A stretch of DNA of 5,134 nucleotides. It comes from an uncultured Clostridia bacterium. Its GTDB lineage: Bacteria; Bacillota; Clostridia; Oscillospirales; Butyricicoccaceae. The notes beneath the pieces were generated by a model. It made no database searches and had not been told where the DNA came from. It saw only the letters and a list, made by a program, of their open reading frames with translations. Where the stretch lies: NCBI GenBank assembly GCA_945486175.1, contig CALYTA010000095.1, positions 1 through 5,134 of the forward strand, in the 5' to 3' direction. Positions 1 through 5,134 of the stretch are shown here, in pieces. The first letter of the stretch is position 1. The number at the start of each line of letters is the position of its first letter. The position numbers and the translations under genes are program-made.

Positions 1-546
1 CTTGTTAAAACTGCAAACCTCTTCGATCGGCTTGCGCACCTTTGCGCGCGGCTCCTTGTCCTCCGCGCTGTAGCCGACAGCGAGAACCATGCGCACCTCA
101 TGTCCTTCGGGTACGCCGAAATACTGCTCCATCTTTGCCTGGTCACACATGCCGAGCACACAGGTCGACAGGCCCAGCTCCATGGCTTCATAGCACATGT
201 TCATGGCAGCCATGCCGATATCACCCTGCGCAAAGCGCTGCGTATCGCCGTAGTATTCCTTTACTGCCGGCATGACCTTCGCGGGCTGCTCGACCAGTGC
301 GATAAATGCCGGCACGCTGTCGCGCCACGGGCAGCCGGTTGCACCGCCTTCGACAACCAGTGCGTCGCTCATCTTTGCCTTTGCTTCCGGTTCATCAATG
401 ACGATGAATTTCCACGGCTGCGCATTGCAGCCGCTCGGGGACAGACGGCCTGCTTCGACAATCTTCATCAGCTGCTCTCTCGAAACCGGCTTGTCCTGAT
501 AGGCTCGGCAGCTCTCACGCGCCTGCAATACCTGCATAAAACCCAT
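1..546 (-). CDS. Nitroreductase family flavoprotein (3' end cut by window edge)
   Basis: The reading frame starts at ATG 546-544 and runs off the left edge after 182 residues without a stop. The protein looks like a compact FMN-dependent NAD(P)H nitroreductase, a cytoplasmic homodimer that reduces nitro groups, quinones or related electrophiles. Visible family marks are the N-terminal R10-x-S12-x-R14-x-Y phosphate-binding motif, SPSGCNAQPWKF at 36-47 (usually SPSxxNxQPW), a helix DIGMAAMNMCYEAMELGLS at 109-127, and the C-terminal AVGYS with a basic RKPIEEV stretch at 171-177. Members are usually about 170-190 residues, so only a few residues are probably missing. The start is supported by GGAGGG at 554-559, 7 bases upstream, and by a strong promoter just beyond. 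Cysteines are rather numerous (13, 40, 72, 118, 129, 134, 178), including one within the flavin-binding loop. The natural substrate cannot be told from sequence. The family call is firm; the specific activity is not. Confidence 0.93.
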   Translation of the reverse strand, partial: MGFMQVLQARESCRAYQDKPVSREQLMKIVEAGRLSPSGCNAQPWKFIVIDEPEAKAKMSDALVVEGGATGCPWRDSVPAFIALVEQPAKVMPAVKEYYGDTQRFAQGDIGMAAMNMCYEAMELGLSTCVLGMCDQAKMEQYFGVPEGHEVRMVLAVGYSAEDKEPRAKVRKPIEEVCSFNK

Positions 547-578
547 AGGATATCCCTCCAATTTATATTCTTTGCTTC

Positions 579-607
579 ATTATAGCAAACTATATGCAGT
601 GTGGCAA
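579..607 (-). promoter_or_regulatory. Sigma-A type promoter of the nitroreductase gene
   Basis: On the minus strand a -35 box TTGCCA (607-602) is followed by exactly 17 bases and then a perfect -10 box TATAAT (584-579). Transcription should start near 572, giving a leader of about 26 bases that contains the ribosome binding site. The promoter lies between the upstream terminator (636-663) and the nitroreductase start, which fits an independent transcription unit. Nothing on the other strand would use it. This is a motif match by eye, not a mapped start site. Confidence 0.85.
581..594. promoter_or_regulatory. Possible operator: TATAG-N4-CTATA inverted repeat overlapping the -10 box
   Basis: The bases TATAG (581-585) and CTATA (590-594) form a 5-bp inverted repeat with a four-base spacer. 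It covers part of the -10 box and the adjoining spacer of the nitroreductase promoter, so a protein bound here would block RNA polymerase. Short AT-rich inverted repeats also arise by chance around -10 boxes, and no known regulator consensus is recognised. Confidence 0.25.
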
Positions 608-635
608 GATGCCGCCAGATCAGGAGAAAATATGT

Positions 636-663
636 AAAAAACCGGCAGAATCTGCCGGTTTTT
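636..663 (-). terminator. Intrinsic terminator after the macrodomain gene
   Basis: A GC-rich hairpin lies 8 bases past the macrodomain stop codon. CCGGCAG (642-648) pairs with CTGCCGG (652-658) around a three-base AAT loop, and flanking A:T pairs extend the stem to 637-663. In the minus-strand transcript the stem is followed by a run of six U (641-636). A T run at 659-663 also gives it the form of a bidirectional terminator, but no plus-strand gene is present to use it. It separates the macrodomain and nitroreductase units. Confidence 0.9.
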
Positions 664-671
664 CGTGCTGT

Positions 672-1190
672 TCAATCCAGAAATTCCCGCGATGCTGTGT
701 CGTAGGCCCAGTGTGTGCGGTCATCAAAGCACACCATCGTCACGCGCTCCATGTCCGGATGTTCGTCCAGAAAATCCAGAATCGTGCGCACTGCAATGCG
801 CGCCGCCTGTTCCAGCGGAAAATGATACACGCCGGTGCTGATGGATGGAAATGCCACCGTGCGGCAGCCGTTTTCCCATGCGACGGTCAGGCTGTTGCGG
901 TAGCTGTTTTCCAGCAGCTGCTCTTCCCCGCTGTGTCCGCCGCGCCAGATCGGTCCCGGCGTGTGCACCACATGCTTTGCAGGCAGGCGATAGCCGCGCG
1001 TGATCTTTGCCTCGCCGGTTTTACAGCCGTGCAGCGTGCGACATTCTGCCAGCAGCTCCGGCCCTGCTGCGCGGTGAATCGCACCGTCCACACCGCCGCC
1101 GCCCAGAAGCGTTGTATTTGCCGCGTTGACAATCGCATCGACGGCATAGGTCGTGATGTCCCCCTGTTCAATAAAAAACCGCTGTTTCAT
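672..1190 (-). CDS. Macrodomain protein, YmdB-like O-acetyl-ADP-ribose deacetylase
   Basis: This 172-residue protein is one complete macrodomain, the usual length for stand-alone bacterial members. The family hydrolyses O-acetyl-ADP-ribose and can remove ADP-ribose from acidic residues; it acts in the cytoplasm. Motifs in order are GDIT (10-13), VDAIVNAAN (17-25), [15 protein letters not shown] (30-44), HTPGPIW (76-82) and the phosphate-binding loop [10 protein letters not shown] (116-125). The residues matching the catalytic Asn25 and Asp35 of E. coli YmdB are at the same numbers here. Two loop changes are visible relative to the YmdB pattern: HTPGP where HTVGP is usual, and His123 after GVY where Gly is common. 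The start at 1190 follows AGGAGG (1196-1201) by 5 bases; the stop is TGA at 674-672. The gene is flanked by terminators on both sides and so is probably monocistronic. The family call is firm; the exact in-vivo substrate is open. Confidence 0.95.
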   Translation of the reverse strand: MKQRFFIEQGDITTYAVDAIVNAANTTLLGGGGVDGAIHRAAGPELLAECRTLHGCKTGEAKITRGYRLPAKHVVHTPGPIWRGGHSGEEQLLENSYRNSLTVAWENGCRTVAFPSISTGVYHFPLEQAARIAVRTILDFLDEHPDMERVTMVCFDDRTHWAYDTASREFLD

Positions 1191-1226
1191 GTTGTCCTCC
1201 TGTCATTGGTTGATCCATCTGAAAAG

Positions 1227-1247
1227 CTGTTCCGTATCCTCTGTTCC
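1227..1247. repeat. Short direct repeat in the macrodomain leader
   Basis: The heptamer GGAACAG (minus strand) occurs at 1247-1241 and again at 1233-1227, a 14-base period, directly after the proposed -10 box. It could be a tandem protein-binding site or a chance repeat. No known regulator site is recognised. Confidence 0.3.
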
Positions 1248-1249
1248 TT

Positions 1250-1258
1250 ATTTTACCA
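1250..1258 (-). promoter_or_regulatory. Possible extended -10 promoter of the macrodomain gene
   Basis: The minus strand reads TGGTAAAAT (1258-1250), which fits the extended -10 form TGnTATAAT with one mismatch. The matching -35 position (1278-1273, TGGCGG) is poor, so the extended -10 would have to carry recognition. A start near 1243 would give a leader of about 52 bases. A promoter is expected here because a strong terminator at 1302-1330 closes the upstream unit. Confidence 0.45.
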
Positions 1259-1301
1259 TAATCCATACTGTCCCGCCACTGGAATTGCCGCAGCAACAGA
1301 C

Positions 1302-1330
1302 AAAACCGGCGCGGAAAAATCCGCGCCGGT
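1302..1330 (-). terminator. Intrinsic terminator of the activase/dehydratase-like operon
   Basis: Ten bases past the TAA stop of the 418-residue gene, an 11-bp perfect stem forms between 1305-1315 and 1320-1330 around an AAAA loop. The stem is very GC-rich (ACCGGCGCGG paired with CCGCGCCGGT). In the minus-strand transcript it is followed by UUUU (1305-1302). Stem strength and position make it a convincing end for the two-gene unit upstream. The stretch from here to the macrodomain start holds only the proposed promoter, the short repeat and the ribosome binding site. Confidence 0.92.
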
Positions 1331-1340
1331 GCTCTTTTCT

Positions 1341-2597
1341 TTATTTTGCAGCGGACAGCATCAGCTTGATGCGGTTCTCCTGATTGATGCGTGAAGCACC
1401 CGGATCGTAGTCAACGCTGACAATATTTGCCTGCGGATACGCCGCACGGATCTTGCGGATCATGCCCTTGCCCGCAATGTGGTTCGGCAGGCAGCCGAAC
1501 GGCTGGGTCAGGACAATATTCGGCACGCCCTCTTCGATCAGCTCGACCATTTCTGCGGGCAGCAGCCAGCCCTCGCCCATCTTGACGCCGGGGCTGATGA
1601 TCTTCTGCGACAGCTTGCGCACCTTATCAAACTCCATCGGCGGACGGAAATGCCCGTCACGCTTGATAACGCGGATCATGTCCTTCTGCTTGTCGAGCAG
1701 GAAGCGGTAAACCGCCTGCATCACAGCCGCGTTGCCCGCATTGCGCCCATACAGGTTGAAATCGATGATGCCGTTATAAATGCAGTACAGGCAGAAGTCG
1801 AGCAGGCCCGGCAGCACCGGCTCCGTGCCCTCGCTCAGCAGGAATTTTTCCAGATTGTTGTTGCCGAGCGGCGAGAACTTGACATAGATTTCGCCGACAA
1901 TGCCGACCTTTTTCTTTGAGCCGAAATCCTTCAGCTCGACCTGTGCAAAGCGCTTGCAGATGAGGAAATACAGCATCTTTACCTGCTTGTAGCGGATGAA
2001 CTTATCGCCCGCAAAATCGTGCGAAATTTTGCGCACCAGATCATCGACTGCCTTGTCACAGTCGCCCTTGTGCACCTCATACGGGCGGCACTGGTTGTGA
2101 ATCTGCATGATGAAGTCGCCCAGCAGCACGCCGTATGCGACCTGGATCAGCGCCTTCGGCGTCAGCTTGAAGCCCGGATTCGCGTCCTTCTCCAGACCGG
2201 AGAAATTGACGGAAATGACCGGAATATAGCCGAAACCGCTCTTAATCAGCGCCTTGCGCAGCAGGTGGATGTAATTGGACGCACGGCAGCCGCCGCCCGT
2301 CTGCGTAATCATCAGCGCAACCTTGTGGGTGTCATACTTGCCCGATTCCAGCGCGTCAATAAACTGTCCGATGACGAGAAGTGCCGGATAGCACGTGTCA
2401 TTATGTACATTCTTCAGGCCGCATTCCGCGATGTTCGGCCCTTCGGTTTCGAGTACCTCCATGTGATACCCATAGTTCGCCATGATTGCGGTGACCAGCT
2501 TGAACTGTACCGGCAGCATATTCGGTATCAGGATGGTGTAATCCTTCTTCATTTCCTCCGTAAACGGAACGTGCGGAAGCTTACGATTTTCCGGCAT
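1341..2597 (-). CDS. 2-hydroxyacyl-CoA dehydratase D-type component-like protein (COG3580/COG3581 group)
   Basis: This 418-residue cytoplasmic protein resembles the separate or C-terminal dehydratase-like part of the large activase-related proteins of Clostridia. Conserved-looking segments are ILIPNMLPVQFKL (22-34), NDTCYPALLVIGQ (66-78), TQTGGGCRASNY (98-109), GEIYVKFSPLGNNNLEKFL (235-253, like the GE-Y-R-P-N segment of HgdA/HgdB-type dehydratases) and QPFGCLPNHIAGKG (365-378). Cys69, Cys104 and Cys369 sit in these segments and are the best candidate Fe-S ligands; six other cysteines are present. No signal peptide or membrane segment is seen. ATG 2597-2595 lies inside the end of the upstream activase gene and is preceded by AGGAGG, so the two are probably translationally coupled and their products partners. 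A strong terminator follows the stop. The protein is likely the acceptor of ATP-driven low-potential electrons. The substrate is unknown, and a true 2-hydroxyglutaryl-CoA dehydratase role is not supported because no paired HgdA/HgdB genes are visible. Confidence 0.85.
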   Translation of the reverse strand: MPENRKLPHVPFTEEMKKDYTILIPNMLPVQFKLVTAIMANYGYHMEVLETEGPNIAECGLKNVHNDTCYPALLVIGQFIDALESGKYDTHKVALMITQTGGGCRASNYIHLLRKALIKSGFGYIPVISVNFSGLEKDANPGFKLTPKALIQVAYGVLLGDFIMQIHNQCRPYEVHKGDCDKAVDDLVRKISHDFAGDKFIRYKQVKMLYFLICKRFAQVELKDFGSKKKVGIVGEIYVKFSPLGNNNLEKFLLSEGTEPVLPGLLDFCLYCIYNGIIDFNLYGRNAGNAAVMQAVYRFLLDKQKDMIRVIKRDGHFRPPMEFDKVRKLSQKIISPGVKMGEGWLLPAEMVELIEEGVPNIVLTQPFGCLPNHIAGKGMIRKIRAAYPQANIVSVDYDPGASRINQENRIKLMLSAAK

Positions 2598-5134
2598 TCT
2601 TTCTCCCCTCCTCTACTGCTGCAATCATACTGCGGATACGGATTTTTGCCGCACCGAGGTTGTTGATTTCATCAATTTTCAGCTGTGTATAGATTTTGCC
2701 TCCGTCTTCCGTGATGGCGCGCATTTCATCGGTTGTAATGGCGTCAATGCCGCAGCCGAACGAAACCAGCTGAATCAGCTGTGCATTCGGCCGGTGTACC
2801 GCCCAGTTTGCCGCAGCATACATGCGGGAGTGGTATGTCCACTGGTTGAGGACATTGACAACCGGCATTTCACTCAGCGGCGCAACCGCATCCTCCGACA
2901 CGATAACCATGCCATAGGACTGTATCAGGCGGTCAATGCCGTGGTTGATTTCCGGGTCAATATGATATGGGCGGCCCGCGATGACGGCGATATCCAGCCC
3001 GTGCTCATCGGCATAGGCAACTGCCTTTTTGCCCTCCGCAGCGATGTCCGCATAGTAGCGGTCGAGCTCGGCATAAGCCGCGAGTGCCGCTTCCTTTACC
3101 ATGCGCTTGTTGATGTGCTTATATTTTTTCGAGAACAGCTCGCCTGCGGATTTGATAAAGTCCTTCTGGCGGCCCAGCTCGTAATACGGCATCATGAAAT
3201 CCACGCCCTTGAGGTGGTTCATGTTAGCAATCAGCAGCTCCGGATAATATGCGACGACCGGGCAGTTGTAACAGTTGTCCGTGCGGTGCTCATCCAGATT
3301 ATAGGTCATGCACGGATAGAAAATCGCATCCACACCCTTGCTCAGCAGGTTTTCGATGTGTCCATGCATCAGCTTCGCCGGATAGCAGACGGTATCCGAC
3401 GGAATGGAGTTCTGTCCCTGTGCATACAGTGCGCGCGTGGAAACATCCGACAGCACGACCTCGAAGCCGAGCTTCGTGAGGAATGTATGCCAGAACGGCA
3501 GCAGCTCGAACATATTCAGTCCGAATGGAATGCCGATGCGCGCGACGCCCGGCTTACTCTTCTCGCGGTACTCCTGCAGGCGGTTCAGCTTGTATTCATA
3601 CAGATTCGGCAGCTTGAGCTTGTCGCCGCCGCCCAGCGGGCGCTCGCAACGGTTGCCGGAGATGAACTTGCGTCCGCCCGGGAACATGGATACAGTGAGC
3701 GAGCAGTGGTTGGTGCACATGCCGCACTTGACCGTGTTGGTCTTGTGCGAGAAATGCTCCAGCTCGTCGCGGGAAATCAGCGTGGATGCTTCGCCGCAGT
3801 TGGCTTTTGCGTGCAGCGCCGCACCGTATGCGCCCATCAGGCCGGAAATTGCCGGACGGGTGACATTGCGCCCGATTTCCATCTCAAACGAGCGCAGAAT
3901 GGCGTCATTGAGGAAGGTGCCGCCCTGTACGACGATGTGCTTGCCCAGATCATCCGGCGAATGTGCGCGAATGACCTTGTACAGCGCGTTTTTGACGACG
4001 CTGACGGACAGGCCTGCGGAAATCGCGTCGATGCCTGCGCCATCCTTCTGTGCCTGCTTGACCGACGAGTTCATGAAGACCGTGCAGCGCGAGCCGAGGT
4101 CAATCGGATGCTCCGCAAACAGACCCAGACGGCAGAATTCCTCGATGCTGTAGCCCATCGAACGCGCAAATGTCTCGATAAACGAGCCGCAGCCGGAGGA
4201 GCATGCTTCGTTCAGCGAAATGTTGTCGATGCAATTGTTTGCAATTTTAAAGCATTTGATATCCTGGCCGCCGATGTCGATGATAAAATCGACATCCGGC
4301 TCAAAATGCCGCGCCGCCTTGAAGTGCGCCATCGTCTCGACAAGGCCGAAATCCACGCCGAACGCATTGAGAATCAGCGCCTCGCCGTAACCCGTGACAG
4401 CAGAGCCGACAATCTGAATGCGGTCGCCGCACAGGTCATACAGCTTGAGCAGCTGCTCGCGCACGACATCGACCGGATTGCCCTTATTCGGGCTGTAATA
4501 GTTGTACAGCATCTGGCAGTCCTCGCCGATGAGGACGAGCTTGGTTGTGGTGGAACCGCAGTCAATGCCGAGATATGCCTTGCCGCTGTATACCGTCACG
4601 TTCTGACGCATGATATCGCTGGAATTGTGGCGGCGGCGGAATGCTGCATACTCCTCCTCGCTGCGGAACAGCGGGTCAAGCGTTGCGGTCTTGACCGGCT
4701 CGCCTGCTGTCTTTTCCAGCGTGTCCAGCAGCTCGTCATAGCTGTAGGTACGCCCATTGGTATCCTTTGCATAGCACGCTGCACCCGCTGCAATCGCATA
4801 CGGTGCAAGCTCCGGGAAATGCGCATGCTCGTCCGACAGCTCCAGCGTCTCCTGGAAGCGCTTCTGCAGGCCCTTGAAAAAGAACAGCGGGCCTCCGAGG
4901 AACAGCACATCACCCTCAATTTCGCGTCCCTGTGCCAGTCCGGTCAGCGTCTGGTTGACAACGGCCTGGAAGATGGATGCTGCAACATCTTCCTTGCGCG
5001 CGCCCTCATTGAGCAGCGGCTGGATATCGCTCTTGGCGAATACGCCGCAGCGCGATGCGATTGTGTAAATACGCTCCGCATTGAGCGACAGACGGTCCAT
5101 TTCGTCCGGCCGGACATCGAGCAGCACCGCCATC
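2581..5134 (-). CDS. Tandem acyl-CoA dehydratase activase-related protein (BadF/BcrA-type ATPase plus DUF2229; 5' end cut by window edge)
   Basis: The frame is open to the right edge. The ATG at 5133 is almost surely internal, because the first residues already match the middle of an activase domain (numbering here starts at that Met). Residues 1-125 are the C-terminal half of a first ATPase domain, with SRCGVFAKSD (27-36) and FLGGP (78-82). Residues 187-440 are a complete second ASKHA-fold ATPase: GIDCGSTTTK (189-198, phosphate 1), DIGGQDIK (286-293, phosphate 2), NEACSSGCGSF (308-318), SRCTVF (348-353) and VVQGGTFLND (401-410). In the activator HgdC the equivalents of Cys311 and Cys350 bind a [4Fe-4S] cluster at the dimer interface. 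A CxxCxxxC plus Cys pattern follows (470, 473, 477, 496), then a DUF2229-type region from about 532 with Cys583, 608, 621, 624 and 794. Family members use ATP hydrolysis to lower the potential of an electron passed to a partner, here probably the overlapping 418-residue product. Full fused relatives are about 1,400 residues. Confidence 0.9.
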   Translation of the reverse strand, partial: MAVLLDVRPDEMDRLSLNAERIYTIASRCGVFAKSDIQPLLNEGARKEDVAASIFQAVVNQTLTGLAQGREIEGDVLFLGGPLFFFKGLQKRFQETLELSDEHAHFPELAPYAIAAGAACYAKDTNGRTYSYDELLDTLEKTAGEPVKTATLDPLFRSEEEYAAFRRRHNSSDIMRQNVTVYSGKAYLGIDCGSTTTKLVLIGEDCQMLYNYYSPNKGNPVDVVREQLLKLYDLCGDRIQIVGSAVTGYGEALILNAFGVDFGLVETMAHFKAARHFEPDVDFIIDIGGQDIKCFKIANNCIDNISLNEACSSGCGSFIETFARSMGYSIEEFCRLGLFAEHPIDLGSRCTVFMNSSVKQAQKDGAGIDAISAGLSVSVVKNALYKVIRAHSPDDLGKHIVVQGGTFLNDAILRSFEMEIGRNVTRPAISGLMGAYGAALHAKANCGEASTLISRDELEHFSHKTNTVKCGMCTNHCSLTVSMFPGGRKFISGNRCERPLGGGDKLKLPNLYEYKLNRLQEYREKSKPGVARIGIPFGLNMFELLPFWHTFLTKLGFEVVLSDVSTRALYAQGQNSIPSDTVCYPAKLMHGHIENLLSKGVDAIFYPCMTYNLDEHRTDNCYNCPVVAYYPELLIANMNHLKGVDFMMPYYELGRQKDFIKSAGELFSKKYKHINKRMVKEAALAAYAELDRYYADIAAEGKKAVAYADEHGLDIAVIAGRPYHIDPEINHGIDRLIQSYGMVIVSEDAVAPLSEMPVVNVLNQWTYHSRMYAAANWAVHRPNAQLIQLVSFGCGIDAITTDEMRAITEDGGKIYTQLKIDEINNLGAAKIRIRSMIAAVEEGRKNAGKS
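2605..2612 (-). promoter_or_regulatory. Ribosome binding site of the 418-residue gene, inside the upstream coding region
   Basis: The minus strand reads AGGAGGGG (2612-2605), ending 7 bases before ATG 2597-2595 (9 bases from the AGGAGG core). It lies within the Glu-Glu-Gly-Arg codons near the end of the activase gene, whose TAA stop is at 2583-2581. A strong Shine-Dalgarno at the right spacing supports a separate start with translational coupling, and argues against a frameshifted single gene. Confidence 0.85.

Noticed and set aside
637..663. Palindrome as a transposon end or CRISPR repeat
   Set aside because: It is single-copy, has a U-run on its 3' side and lies 8 bases past a stop codon, which is a terminator layout. 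No repeated units or transposase are nearby.
594..1394. A 266-codon open frame on the plus strand
   Set aside because: It lies antisense to the well-supported macrodomain gene, runs through two terminators and a promoter region, has no recognisable domain, and its Cys/His/Arg-rich composition is typical of a reverse-strand shadow.
2581..2597. Frameshift or sequencing error breaking one large gene
   Set aside because: A strong, well-spaced AGGAGG precedes the second ATG and the break is at a domain boundary, so two coupled genes is the simpler reading. It remains listed as a point to check.
2019..2666. A 215-codon open frame on the plus strand
   Set aside because: It is antisense to the dehydratase-like gene and the end of the activase gene, and its product matches no family. 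Codon bias of the true gene explains the open frame.
3404..4153. A 249-codon open frame on the plus strand
   Set aside because: It is wholly antisense to the conserved activase/DUF2229 coding region and has a Ser/Arg/Pro-rich, domain-free product.
5131..5133. ATG as the true start of the activase gene
   Set aside because: The residues that follow match the middle of an activase domain, the frame stays open to the window edge, and the bases that would hold a ribosome binding site are outside the window. The gene is partial.

Overview
This 5.1-kb window is a gene-dense piece of bacterial chromosome in which every supportable gene reads on the minus strand. The protein families, the strong AGGAGG-type ribosome binding sites and the moderately GC-rich third codon positions suggest an anaerobic Firmicute of the class Clostridia, perhaps an Oscillospiraceae- or Butyricicoccus-like gut organism. 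The genus-level guess is inference only. No mobile element, CRISPR array, tRNA or rRNA was seen.

Read in the direction of transcription (right to left), the window opens inside a large gene (5134 to 2581). It encodes a tandem activase protein of the 2-hydroxyacyl-CoA dehydratase activator type: a BadF/BadG/BcrA/BcrD ATPase domain cut by the window edge, a second complete ATPase domain, then a Cys-rich DUF2229-type region. Its last 17 bases overlap the start of a second gene (2597 to 1341). That gene encodes a 418-residue protein resembling the dehydratase D-type component (the COG3580/COG3581 group). In many Clostridia these parts form one polypeptide of about 1,400 residues. Here they are two genes, and the second has its own ribosome binding site inside the end of the first. 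Together they probably form an ATP-driven low-potential electron-transfer system carrying Fe-S clusters. The substrate is not known and cannot be read from the sequence. The unit ends in a strong hairpin terminator (1302-1330).

Next is a single-gene unit (1190 to 672) encoding a 172-residue macrodomain protein close to E. coli YmdB, an O-acetyl-ADP-ribose deacetylase. It has a possible extended -10 promoter (around 1250-1258) and its own terminator (636-663). The last unit has a near-consensus promoter (579-607) driving a nitroreductase-family flavoprotein (546 to 1) whose stop lies just beyond the left edge.

The three units are separated by terminators, so they are probably transcribed independently. 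They share only a loose redox and nucleotide-cofactor theme. I do not see a clearly undescribed system. The most interesting item is the split, translationally coupled activase/dehydratase-like pair with its many conserved cysteines.
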